A stretch of 64,000 bases of DNA from Semisulcospira habei (lineage: Eukaryota > Mollusca > Gastropoda > Semisulcospiridae): contig BTPG01000004.1 in assembly GCA_036245525.1 (NCBI GenBank), positions 233,199,864 to 233,263,863 of the forward strand. The letters are read 5' to 3'. The notes beneath the pieces are model-generated. The model made no database searches, was not told where the DNA came from, and saw only the letters and a list, made by a program, of their open reading frames with translations. Position 1 is the first letter of the stretch. Every line of letters starts with the position of its first letter. Of the stretch, positions 10,350-20,456 are shown piece after piece. The translations under genes were made by a program, and so were the position numbers.

Positions 10350-12947
10350 ATGGGCCCCACCACCCGCGCCAACCACGCCAGATATGCCATTGACTTGGAG
10401 CATATTAAACACACCAGAGACCCTGCTCAAGTCATATTCGACACGACCCAAAACAAACTCCCACTTTGGAGATGTGTCATCTACATGCGGTACGTCCAAG
10501 AAGCTCCCGCTCAGATTTACCACCAATGGACGGACTCAAATAAAGATCTTGTAATCATCACAGTGCCACTCCCATCATGCATCCCTTCTCCACCTGAACT
10601 TTTCAAAACATTTCTTCAACTGAAGCATGGAAATCGCTCTCTCATTACCATAACACTCTACCACACCACCGGCAGAGTTCTCGTACAGGGAAACGTCTGC
10701 CCTGTATGGGTGGGCGAGGAATTTGACAAGTTGAAGGCATTAGTAAGCGCCATGAGCGGTGAGACACTTGAACTTTGCCCCCCACCCTCCGCACCTGAGG
10801 AATCCCATGCACTCTCCACCCCACCACCCACCCCCGTGGACACCTTCCCCACTCCGTCTCCACTTCTCGCCATCCTCCCCCCTCCATCCAGTCAACAGGA
10901 CAGCGCGACCGGTGACAGTTCTGCCGCGGTCCTTGATGGGCAGGCCGCTGCGGCTGTCAAAGGTAGCTCATCCATCTCGACGCCCCGCCCTAACACCACT
11001 GACCTTAATCCCCTAGGTGACCACCAAGATGTATCTGATCGACACGAGCTGCCTCTAAACCACTCCTTCATAGCATCGGAGTCCTTGTTTCCTTGCGCGG
11101 AGGGATTGCCAGTGGTGGTCAGTGAAGCGAAGCAGCAGCCAAGCATTGTGATGGGCACACTCCCTAGCCGTGACTCTCCCTGTCCAGTGTCCGGAGGCAA
11201 CGAGGAGATTAGCAAGTCTTTGGCCAGTTCGATGGACGAGGTAAATGATGAAAGAGCCCAAGGCCTCGTCTCAAATGACGTCACTTCAGAGACTGTGCAC
11301 ACCTCGACCCAATGTTCCCCTCAGTGCTGTGACCGTTGTACTGAGCCAGTGGTAGGAACCCCTTGTTTTGCTAGTGTGACTGACATGATAACAGACCTGA
11401 AACTGCAGTTCGAAAACCAGCAAAAGGAGTTACGCGAGAACATGAAAGCGAAAATCGACGCCCTCAAAAAAGAAAATAGCGATTTGCAAAGGCAAGTTTC
11501 TAGACTCATCACCAAAATGGGAAAGGTCGACGCTATTGAGAGCCGCCAGAAAGAACTACTGGCTAGACAGAAACAGGGTAACACACCACCTCCACCCGCT
11601 AACGACTCCATCCCTCCATTCGAAAACACGACTCCTCTCTCAGCTGCCTCCTCCACTCCCCTTGTTGTCCTGAAAAAGCAGCTTACCCATGCTGACTCTA
11701 CTGAGCATCCCGTTACGTTCAGTCAGGAGACGTGCGAGTCTACGGAAGGTGGGGCCAGCGGCGAAGATATGGGAGCTAATCCCATCAAGGACCGGCCGCC
11801 ACAAGCCCCGCGACTATTCAGGTTCCGTCTGCCGCCCCCGGGTAAAGTGTCTGCCCTACTGATTGGCGACTCCAATCTACAGCGGGTGCATCGCCGCCGG
11901 CTTGATCCTAGCGGGGCCACGTGCGTGCGTACCCTGCGCGGGGTCAAGGCTGGTGACCTGGCTGCAACCCTAGAGACGTGTGACCTCCGTGAGGACATCA
12001 GCCGTGTTGTGGTGCACGTGGGTACAAACGACTGCGCCTCGGGCCACGACACGGAGGTGATTCTGCAGAGCTTCCAACGTCTCACCAAGCAGGTCCGCCG
12101 TGCATTTCCTTCTGCTGCAGTTGCGTACACAGCAATCCTCCCCCAGGGTCGACGGTCACTACAACTAACAGAAACTGTCAACCAGCGTCTGGCCGAGCAC
12201 TGTGTCAGTGAGAAAGTGCTCTTCCTTCAAGAAAAGGCCTTCTACACACCACAGGGACAAGTTGCTGCTGCTCTCTTTAGCAGTGACAAACTACATCTAA
12301 GTGAAAGAGGTGTAGGGGTCCTGCTCCGTCAGATGAAACGGTATTTATATCACGCCGAAGATGAAGCTCTGCCTAACACTCGTATGCAACGTAAACAAGG
12401 CTCGTCCAATGACATACACAATGTTCCGGTAAATAATCAGGGTGGTAGCCACTATAACCAACGGACCGTAACGTACGAGCAAGCTTACCCACCACTGTTC
12501 TCCAGTCCCACAAACAGCACCGAGCAGAGGTCAAAGTTTGCAAGCACCCGCCGGTGGGAGACTTCAGTGTTGGCGAGCAGCAATAACAGTGACAGGGCGG
12601 TTGTCTCTCGCCAAGCTGTCCCCGTCCCCAATAACCACAACAGCCAGCCTCCCGTTGACAAGACATCTCGCGCCACCGGTTCTACAGAGAACTCACATGC
12701 AGATGTCACCACTGGTGCCAGCATTCCTTCCCTACAGCCATTGTACCATCGGCCTGACGCTGTAGCCGTGGACCCTCACGCCTTTTCGTCCTACTACGGG
12801 AATTACGGCCGCCCCATCGTTCCCTGGCCCCAGGCCACACCCCCCGGACTGCCACCGTATCCAGTCTTCCAACCGCCTTTCCAGCCATACCCCCCACCTT
12901 TCCCTCATTGGCAGTTACCCTACTTGATGGGTGGTCTGAGGCCTTAA
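10350..12947 (+). CDS. CR1 ORF1 protein with SGNH/GDSL-type esterase domain, 865 aa
   Basis: An intact 865-residue frame starting at ATG in GCCCC context (MGPTTRA, also the start in copy B). Order along the protein: a conserved N-terminal domain (about 1-135); a long Pro/Ser/Thr-rich linker; a cysteine cluster around residues 322-330 (C-x3-C-C-x2-C), possibly metal-binding; a heptad-like coiled coil (about 350-415); an SGNH hydrolase domain (about 500-675); and a Pro/Tyr-rich tail. Putative catalytic residues are Ser508 in GDSNL, Asn560 in GTND, and Asp646 and His649 in DKLHL. CR1-clade ORF1 proteins are known to carry such esterase domains, and ORF1p probably binds element RNA. No frameshift or stop is present, unlike copy B at 40594. 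Confidence 0.9.
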   Translation: MGPTTRANHARYAIDLEHIKHTRDPAQVIFDTTQNKLPLWRCVIYMRYVQEAPAQIYHQWTDSNKDLVIITVPLPSCIPSPPELFKTFLQLKHGNRSLITITLYHTTGRVLVQGNVCPVWVGEEFDKLKALVSAMSGETLELCPPPSAPEESHALSTPPPTPVDTFPTPSPLLAILPPPSSQQDSATGDSSAAVLDGQAAAAVKGSSSISTPRPNTTDLNPLGDHQDVSDRHELPLNHSFIASESLFPCAEGLPVVVSEAKQQPSIVMGTLPSRDSPCPVSGGNEEISKSLASSMDEVNDERAQGLVSNDVTSETVHTSTQCSPQCCDRCTEPVVGTPCFASVTDMITDLKLQFENQQKELRENMKAKIDALKKENSDLQRQVSRLITKMGKVDAIESRQKELLARQKQGNTPPPPANDSIPPFENTTPLSAASSTPLVVLKKQLTHADSTEHPVTFSQETCESTEGGASGEDMGANPIKDRPPQAPRLFRFRLPPPGKVSALLIGDSNLQRVHRRRLDPSGATCVRTLRGVKAGDLAATLETCDLREDISRVVVHVGTNDCASGHDTEVILQSFQRLTKQVRRAFPSAAVAYTAILPQGRRSLQLTETVNQRLAEHCVSEKVLFLQEKAFYTPQGQVAAALFSSDKLHLSERGVGVLLRQMKRYLYHAEDEALPNTRMQRKQGSSNDIHNVPVNNQGGSHYNQRTVTYEQAYPPLFSSPTNSTEQRSKFASTRRWETSVLASSNNSDRAVVSRQAVPVPNNHNSQPPVDKTSRATGSTENSHADVTTGASIPSLQPLYHRPDAVAVDPHAFSSYYGNYGRPIVPWPQATPPGLPPYPVFQPPFQPYPPPFPHWQLPYLMGGLRP

Positions 12948-13621
12948 GCTGTAGTGTAATTAAATTAATCCGTGTCTGCTCGGCACAGTGAATGTGTTAG
13001 GTAGAACTAAGACGCACCGGCCCTTGCTGTGTACATAGCGTTTACACTGACAATTGTCATTCAGTTTATTTGGTTTAGCGCCCATCGAGTCATTCAAAAC
13101 TATGACTTTTTTTTTTTTTTTTTTTAAATAATTAATCTTGACTACGATTCAACCCGCAATCCGCGAACCGCGGACAATAGCGTGTGTTCCTATGTGCATA
13201 GGTGTGTGAGCCCTTGTATAGGTTGTGTGGACTTAATTTGAAATAATAACAGAAACGTTCGAATTTCTGTGCATGTGTTTTAACAAGTGCTGCGGCACTT
13301 AGACATTTTTATTTAGTTTTTTACCGTGTTACGTAAATAGTGATTACTTTCTGGTAATCGGAACTGCGAAATATTACAGACTGTTTTGACATTGGCTGTG
13401 TGTTTGCCTTTGAGGCAGCACAATGAGAACTGTTTGACTACGGAAGTCACAGTGACCTTTTGGCCTTTAGCCAGTGAATTGTCTTTGTGGACTCCAAGTT
13501 CTCTTGGCTCGAGAGACTTAACCGTACTGTGTGTGTATGTGATTTTATTTTGAGATCATCGTGCATTTTTGTGTATGTGATCCCATTTTGAGATCATAGA
13601 GGCTTTTTACAGTGACTTCAC
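12948..13621 (+). other. CR1-A inter-ORF region (left part)
   Basis: Non-coding spacer. A block reading ATAGGTGTGTGAGCCC (about 13198) is shared with copy B near 43709, which supports homology. A roughly 40-bp duplicate (GTGTATGTGAT...TTTTGAGATCAT) occurs twice at 13535-13600. It contains poly-T at 13108-13125. Confidence 0.6.
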
Positions 13622-13700
13622 TGTAACGAACGCCTTTGGGGCAGGTTTCGGTCGGACGATGGTGTGACGTCATTAGCAGTTGGACCGAATGTACACATGC

Positions 13701-13796
13701 GAATAATGTAGAGATAAGCATTGTTCACGAGCGGTAATGTACAGATAAGCCATGTTCACGTGCGGTAATGTAGCGGTGAGCGATGTTCACGTGACA
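13701..13796. repeat. About 32-bp repeat, 3 units, inside solo LTR-B
   Basis: Three imperfect units of GGTAATGTACAGATAAGCCA plus TGTTCACGTGC. Two carry CACGTG-like E-box cores, which could be promoter-proximal elements of the LTR. That role is inference. Confidence 0.7.
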
Positions 13797-14297
13797 CGTG
13801 TGGGAGTGACAGTGTGGGTTCGGGAAAAAATGCTAGTTAGAGATGCTATACCAGTCGAGCCGAGCGGTCGTTTTCGCTAGGGCTCTGAGGAAGAATTCTG
13901 GCTAGAGAATTCGATAGCTGTATATTGAATACAGGTATTTATTCTTTTATTACCGGTATTTATAATGACCTGTAAACGCTATTCAGATGAAAAAGAAAGT
14001 ATTGTTTTATGAATTATTATTAGAGTGCAGAAGAGCCATGTGTGAAGGAAATGTGATGGCTCGTGTCAATACTTGTTTAGTCATGTAATTATGTGATGTA
14101 GTGATAACTAGGATGTCATGTTGTATTCATTCATATGTAAAGATGTGGGAGTGAAATAGGAATAGAATTCAGTATATATTTAGGTATACCTAATGATGAA
14201 ATGTGCAGTAATATGTTACGAATTGAAGGTGAGCTGTGATTGTAATATTTGGCTCATAGTCCATTGTGTGTGGGTACGTAAAATGTGGGTACAGTGT

Positions 14298-14385
14298 TAA
14301 AGTGGCTATAGGAATTGTGTGCACTGTGTTAAAGTGGCTTAGGAATTGTGTGCACTGTGTTAAAGTGGCTATAGGAATTGTCATA
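14298..14385. repeat. About 31-bp repeat, 3 units, inside solo LTR-B
   Basis: Three tandem units of TTAAAGTGGCTATAGGAATT plus GTGTGCACTGTG. The middle unit lacks two bases. Confidence 0.85.
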
Positions 14386-14873
14386 AGAATTATGACAATA
14401 GTAATTATAGTATGGTGGCATAAAGAAGACATTTTTCAGAGGAAATGATCTAGAGCGCTCTGAAGTATAATAATGTGTCGAAGACACATTCAGACTTTTG
14501 GGTATAAGAGCGAACATTTATGAGTGTATAAATGTTGTGTACAGCGGGGCCGGTACGGAGCGGACACCCCTGGTGTAAGGCCGATGAAGCTGTCCTGAAG
14601 GCATCACGTACGTGACCAGGTGCGGACATCAAGCCTTCATCTCTCCTTCGTCCTACCATCACTGGTGCTACGAGCAGCAACGGTAGCGAAGTAAGCCACA
14701 GATTCGTGCTACAGGACCACATGCAGTGTTCCGTCAGTGTAGCTATTGTCGCCTAGCGCCGTTAATTTCACGCCTAGGAATGTTCTAAATCTGTGAGCAG
14801 TCATTGAATAGTAATATTCAGTTCGGGAATCTCCGTCAAGTCGTCAATGTGATATTGACTGTGTCGACACTAG

Positions 14874-14880
14874 TATAAAG
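14874..14880 (+). promoter_or_regulatory. TATA box in solo LTR-B
   Basis: TATAAAG lies about 380 bp before the LTR 3' end, suitably placed to be a U3 promoter on the plus strand. Orientation is inferred only from this box. Confidence 0.45.
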
Positions 14881-15283
14881 AGGAGTCGAGTGACGTCTCT
14901 CGAGAGAGACAACGACCTCTACGGTAGCGAGTGGATGTGTGAGCGCCGAAGTTGTAAATAACCTATATGCCTCTTGTTAGTTATTTGTGCAGATTGGTTT
15001 ATATGATGTGAATTGTGTGGTTTAATGTATGCTATGAGTGTATGAGAATAAGTTAAACAGAGGGCAAAGAGAGATAACCGTGTGGCCTTTGTCCTTGTTT
15101 GTAAGCGCGTGTGTGGTGGATGAAAGAGTCTAGTAGACAGATAGAACACCCACCTTTATACAGATTGGCAGAAAGCCCACGCACACACTCATTCCATAAA
15201 CGTTTATATATGTAACAATTTAATTTAGTTCAGTAGTACACTAAAAACACCGTCGTTACATTCACGCGAACTGACGAGAAGCG

Positions 15284-16518
15284 ATGCCGAAAGCTTCAAT
15301 TAGCGTACAATCACTTGGACTGAAAATTGGACACCTTAATATTTTTCACCTGTTTCACAAGGTCCACGATATTCGTTTATTTTTAAATGAGCCATCGCAC
15401 TTCCATCTCTTTGGTCTCACGGAATCACGTCTGGGCCCAAACATCAGTGATGCTAGCTTAATTATTCCTAACTTTTCTCTAATCCGGCGTGACCCAAGCT
15501 ACCCTGGACACACTGGAATAGCTGTCTATGTACATAGCTCTATCCGAAATATGGTGCGCAGACGTGAAGACCTTGAGTCCAGAGAGCTAGAGTGTGTGTG
15601 GCTGGAGGTGAAAATACCACATTCCTCTCCCATCCTTGTCGCCTTTATGTACAGAAATCCAGCTGCTACTGCTGACTGGTATGACGACTTTGTACAAGTG
15701 ATGGATAAAGTGAACGACACCGGTAAAAATGTTCTCATTCTGGGAGACTTTAACATCGATATGCTGAAACCCAAGCCTACATGGCAATCAGCGATCACTC
15801 TTTTCGGGATAAAGCAGATGATTAAATCTCCAACGCGAGTATCACGCTCTGCTGCCACCATCATCGGCCACATTTACACTAATAACCCAACAGCAATAGC
15901 GGAAACTAATGTTTCTTCATTAGCCGTCAGTGACCACTTTCCCATCGCCTGTACATGGTCGTGCAATCTGCCCGCAAAACAAAGTCGGGACCAGCACTCG
16001 TACATAACGTACAGATCGTTTAAAAAGCTCAATACGAATGCTTTCTTACATGATCTAAGCTATGCAGGATTTGATCAAGTGTTTAACTGCACTGACCCTG
16101 ATAATGCGCTCACTATATGGCTTGATCTGTTCCTCGGTGTGCTGAATAAACACTCGCCGCTAAGAAGGAAGCGAGTCCGACGCCGCGAGCCTCCCTCCTG
16201 GATAACGGAGGAAATCAAACAAACTATGGAGGCACGAAACACCGCTAAACGAGAAAAGAACTTCGCTGAGTTTAAACGTTTGCGTAACAAAGTTAAGTAC
16301 TTAGTTCGAGAAGCTCAAAAGTCATTTGTTGAAAAGACAATTGAGAACGAAAAATCTCCTGCTTCTGTTTGGACTGCATTGAATACTCAAACAAGCAACA
16401 TGCGCAGGCAGACTCATATCATTCCACACGAATTCTCTGCGGAAAGCATAAACAATTGCTTTCTCTCAGCTCCAGAACAGCTACTTACTTCCAACAGCCC
16501 TGATCCGTCAGCGTATGT
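15284..16518 (+). CDS. CR1-A ORF2, N-terminal part (AP endonuclease)
   Basis: The first 411 codons of ORF2 plus two bases, beginning MPKASISV at an ATG 19 bp after the LTR-B target duplication. The APE-type endonuclease is recognisable by HLNIFHL near residue 18, LTESRL (about 45-50), GDFN at 154-157 and SDH at 216-218 (catalytic Asp/His motif). It is followed by the linker RRREPPSWITEEIK. It nicks target DNA for target-primed reverse transcription. The frame is cut at 16518 by LINE-B. Skipping 16519-20456 joins it in the same frame to 20457, giving a 946-residue ORF2. Its only defect is the insertion. Confidence 0.9.
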
Positions 16519-16545
16519 CTTGGCTTGACTTCGCGAACGAAGATT

Positions 16546-18698
16546 TTATAGGAGTTGCCCACGACGTCTGCAGGCTTGTTCGTGGCTGCGGAGGCCAATC
16601 CGAGACAGGCAGGTTCGACCGCAGTGGCTGCAGGGGAAGGTATGGCCAGGGTTCTGAGCTGCGGCATCTCTGTTTTTTCTCCTGAGCCGCTTGTCCTTAA
16701 GGCTAGCTCTGTGAGAGTCCTCAAAGGAGACAGCTGCCTTGTAAATGGTGGAGCGCCAGGTGTCACGGTCCGCAGCAAGCGAAGACCACTGGTGGTGGTC
16801 GATTTGGCAGGCACTAAGTGACTTCTTGAGACAGTCTTTGTATCTCTTCTTTGGTGCCCCTCTGTCACGGTGTCCAGTAGCAAGCTCGCCGAACAGGGTG
16901 ATCTTTGGTAGGCGATGATCCTCCATCCTGGAGACATGCCCCGCCCAGCGGAGCTGTGTCCGCAGCAGCAAAGCCTCGATGCTCACAGTTTCAGCCTGTT
17001 CAAGGACCTCGACGTTGGTGACATAGTCACTCCAGTGAATGCCCAGGATGGTACGCAGGCAGCGCTGGTGGAAGCGTTCGAGGAGTCGTAGTTGGCTGCG
17101 GTAGAGGGCCCAGGACTCGGAACCATACAGCAGGGTGGTGAGGACCACAGCTCTGTACACGCTGATCTTGGTGCCTGTTTTCAGCTGTTGATTGTGCCAC
17201 ACCCGCTTGAAAAGTCGCCCGAAAGCGCTGTTCGCTTTTGCCAGCCTGCTGTCAAGCTCCTTGTCCAGCTTGGCGTCCGACATGATAATGCAGCCAAGGT
17301 AAGTAAACTGGTGCACTGACTTTAGTTCAGACTCGCCAATGGAGATGTGAGGAGGGCGATACACTGTCTTGGGTGCCAGCTGATGGAGGACCTCTGTCTT
17401 TTTCAGACTGACCTCGAGTCCAAAGAGCTGGGCAGCATCTGCGAAGCAAGACGTGATGCGCTGCAGGGCTCTCTCTGTGTGTGCAACGAGGGCAGCATCA
17501 TCAGCAAAAAGCAGCTCACGAATCAGTTGGTCTAGGGTTTTCGTGTGGGCCTGCAGTCGTCTGAGGTTGAACAGGCTGCCATCGAGACGATACCTGATGT
17601 ACACTGCATCGTCATCATCGAGGTCCACTGTGGCCTGCTTCAACATCATGCTAAAAAAGATGGTGAAGAGGGCCGGTGCCAGCACGCAGCCCTGCTTTAC
17701 GCCGTTGAGAATAGGGAATGGTTCCGAGAGGTCATTGTTGAGTCTGACCTGGCCTTGCTGGTCCTCGTGTAGCTGGACAATCATGTTGAGGAACTTTGGG
17801 GGACAGCCAAGTCGCTCCAGGATCTGCCACATGCCTTGCCTGCTCACAGTGTCGAACGCTTTTGTTAGGTCGACAAATGTTACGTACAGACCTTTGTTCT
17901 GCTCGCGGCACTTCTCCTGTAGCTGTCTCAGCACAAAGACCATATCGGTGGTGCTCCTGTTTGCTCTGAAGCCACACTGGCCCTCTGGGAGTTGGTCTTC
18001 AGCGATGGCAGGTACCAGCCGATTCAGGAGGAGCCTTGCAAGGATTTTCCCAGCAATGGACAGCAGGGTAATTCCCCGATAGTTGGAACAGTCAGACTTC
18101 TCGCCTTTGTTCTTGTACAGGGTGATAACGACTGCATCACGGAGATCTTTTGGTAGTGTTCCTTCCTCCCAGCAGCAGAGAAAGAGGTTATGGAGCTTGT
18201 TGTGCAGTGCTGTGCCTCCATGTTTCCAGATCTCTGGCGGTATTCCATCAATGCCTGCTGCTTTGCCACTCTTGAGCTGGTGGATGGCTGTGAGGGTCTC
18301 TTCAGCGGTGGGCGGTTCGTCCAATTCAACCTTTACTGGGAGGTGTGGGATTTGTAGGACGACTGCTTCTTGAACAGTGCGCTCAGCGCTGAAGAGGCTC
18401 TGAAAGTATTCCGACCAGCGGTTCAAAATGGAGGTATTATCTTTGAGGAGTGCCTGGCCATTCGCGCTTCGCAGGGGACTTTGTACCAGGTGCCTGGGGC
18501 CATACACTGCTTTCAGTGCTTCATAGAAGCCCCTGTAGTCACCATTGTCAGCACAAAGCTGGGTCCTCTGTGCAAGTCTGGTCCACCACTCATTCTGGAG
18601 ATCTCTGAGCTTGTGCTGGAGACTGCTGCAGACGAGGCGGAAGGCAGACTTCTTCACAGGGCAGGAAGGCTGGGCTAGGTGGGCCTGATGGGCGGCTC
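16546..18698 (-). pseudogene. LINE-B reverse transcriptase half with C-terminal zinc finger
   Basis: Continuous for about 717 codons from the slip site, and the first apparent start is GTG, not ATG. RT motifs in order: LKSGKAAGIDGIPPEIWK; NYRGITLLS; GFRANRSTTD; FVDLTKAFDTV; GVKQGCVLAPALF; and FADDAALV (FADD at 17497-17508, catalytic aspartates). Then come LGCIIMSDAKLDKEL, YGSESWAL, a LRWAGHVSRM block, and a terminal CSHCGRTCLSRIGLRSHEQAC Cys-His finger that may bind template or target. Apart from the upstream slip the frame is intact. Confidence 0.88.
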
Positions 18699-18707
18699 TT
18701 TTTTTTT

Positions 18708-19774
18708 GCTAGGTGTTCCTGGATCTCTACATCGTTTTCGTCAAACCAGTCTTTGTTCTTCTTTCTGGCGAAACCCAAGACTTCTGCAGAGGATTTTGCA
18801 ATAGCAGTTTTCAGTTGTTCCCAAAGTGTTTCAGGGGAGGAGTCTACTGGGTCCGCTGTGTCTTTGAGCCTGCGCTGTAAATCTGTCTGAAAGGCAGCTT
18901 TCACATCGTCACGCTGAAGGCTGGCAACATCAAGCTTTTTCTTGGGGGGCCCCCATTTCTTGGGTTTTGGCTTGAAGTGGAGCCTGAGTTTGCAGCGGAC
19001 AAGGCGGTGGTCAGTGTGGCACTCTGCGCTGGGCATCACTCTGGTGAGGAGGACGTCACTGCGGTCCCTCTGACGCACTAGGACATAGTCGATAAGGTGC
19101 CAGTGTTTGGAGCGAGGATGCATCCAGGTGGTCTTTCGACTGTCCTTTTGCTGAAAAGTAGTGTTGGTGATGACCAGTTGCTGCTCTGCACAGAACTCCA
19201 ACAGTAGGCGGCCATTGTCATTGCAGTTCCCGACGCCATGCTTGCCGAGGACTCCTTTCCAGGCTTCAGAGTCCTGGCCCACTCTGGCGTTGAAGTCGCC
19301 AAGGATGATGACTTTGTCGTCTGCAGGGGTACTCTGTAGGAGGCTGCGCAGGTCAGTGTAAAACTTGTCCTTTTCAGCAGGCTCTGCCAGGAGGGTTGGG
19401 GAGTACACACTGAGAAGGGTGACGTGCTGCTGGTGTCTCAGTGGGAGGCGCAAGGACATGATGCGGTCGGAGTGGCCCGTTGGTAGGTTTTCCAGCTTAG
19501 TCGCAATGGATGTCTTGACCATGAAACCCACGCCTGAAAGCCGTCTTTCTGATACAGGCCTGCCTGACCAGTAGAGGGTGTACCCAGCACCAAGTTCTTG
19601 GAGGCTGCCTTCGTCCGGAAGGCGTACTTCGCTGAGCGCGGCGATGTCGATGTTTAACCTCCGCAATTCATGGGCAATGAGGGCGGAGCGACGTTCAGGG
19701 CGTCCGCTGTCTGCTTTGTCGAGCATGGTTCGGACGTTCCAGCATGCTACGTTGAGTCCGGTCGTGGTCGTCAT
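18708..19774 (-). pseudogene. LINE-B endonuclease half of ORF
   Basis: This starts at a real ATG (MTTTTGLNVACWNVRTM) and reads through an APE-type endonuclease: LSEVRLP (about 47-53), GDFNAR with GDFN at 159-162, the IDYVLVRQ region and the TDHRLV motif. It is followed by a linker ending HLAKKK. The frame is lost in a run of nine T (A on the coding strand) at 18699-18707. A related copy at 26718 continues KRAAHQGHLAQP in the RT frame. The split is therefore a one-base slip in a homopolymer, and the ancestral gene was a single EN-RT ORF. Confidence 0.85.
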
Positions 19775-20456
19775 GAGAGTGGATCCGTTATTCTTTCTTG
19801 TTTTTTGACCGCAGGAGAAGATGCCCGTTGACCGCGGCTAGCCAACTGGGGTTGCGAGGGGACGAGCTTTGGTTAGGCCACCTTTTCTAGGCCCCTCTCC
19901 GTGTGGAGCAAGCAGTGCTGTCCCTAGAGAAGGCTGCTTGGTCGTTCAGGGTGTGCCGAGTGATGTTGTCATCCCCAGGTCAACATCAGGCGACCAATAT
20001 CCTGAACCGCCTGCATGCAGGTTTGAGACTGCGGCTTCCAGTGACATCTTTCACCTGCCGTTTCGCCCCTCGCCCGTCGCTACAGGACTTGGAATGGTCA
20101 GTGTCATGGTCCGTGGACGTTTCCTAAAGCCTGCGCGGTGGAGCTTTTTGGTGGAGTGCAGTGTGCGCAGTACTGGCCCCACCCTTTAAACCCTTGGTTC
20201 AACTGCCATGGCCTAGCAAGCTGGGACGATGGCATCGAGGTCCTCGGGTCGTAGGTTTTATATCAGACTGTCCTTGTCCTAGTCTCTGGCTCAAAAGCCT
20301 TCCCCGGAGACACGGGGGCTTTGATGTCAGGGGTTTCCTCCCTTAGCCTTTCCGCAGCCAAGCGGCCAGGCCTGCAAGGCAGCAGGCGACTCGTGGAGGG
20401 CGGGGTCGTCTATGTCCCGTGCAGATGTGAACATCTGCCCACTGCCCAGCGTATGT

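Larger units (their letters stand above)
13622..15260. mobile_element. Solo LTR (family B), 1639 bp, between CR1-A ORFs
   Basis: It begins TGTAACGA and ends TCGTTACA, a perfect 8-bp terminal inverted repeat. It is flanked by the 5-bp duplication TTCAC at 13617-13621 and 15261-15265. A TATAAAG box at 14874-14880 fits a U3 promoter. Small internal repeats occur at 13701-13796 and 14298-14385. There is no internal gag-pol region. The insertion lies in non-coding spacer and left both CR1 ORFs open. Gypsy-like, or BEL/Pao-like, by TSD length. Confidence 0.87.
16519..20446 (-). mobile_element. LINE-B: 3.93-kb EN-RT retrotransposon, antisense inside CR1-A ORF2
   Basis: It is flanked by a 10-bp duplication CAGCGTATGT at 16509-16518 and 20447-20456. 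The 5' end is at 20446 and the 3' end at 16519. From 5' to 3' it has a 672-bp 5' UTR, one ancestral ORF (EN then RT then a C-terminal zinc finger) and a very short 3' UTR with no poly-A. The clade is uncertain. The EN text and C-terminal Cys-His finger suggest the RTE/Nimb-like group, but I would not fix this without a tree. Copies of its parts lie at 26718 and 30064, the latter with only about five differences in 783 bp, so the family moved recently. Confidence 0.9.

Noticed and set aside
12948..15283. Unusually long inter-ORF spacer of CR1-A as native sequence
   Set aside because: 1639 bp of it is a solo LTR with a TTCAC duplication. The native spacer is about 690 bp.
16555..19808. Plus-strand ORFs of 60-209 codons across LINE-B
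   Set aside because: They are shadows of the antisense EN-RT coding sequence, whose minus-strand frames carry all the motifs.
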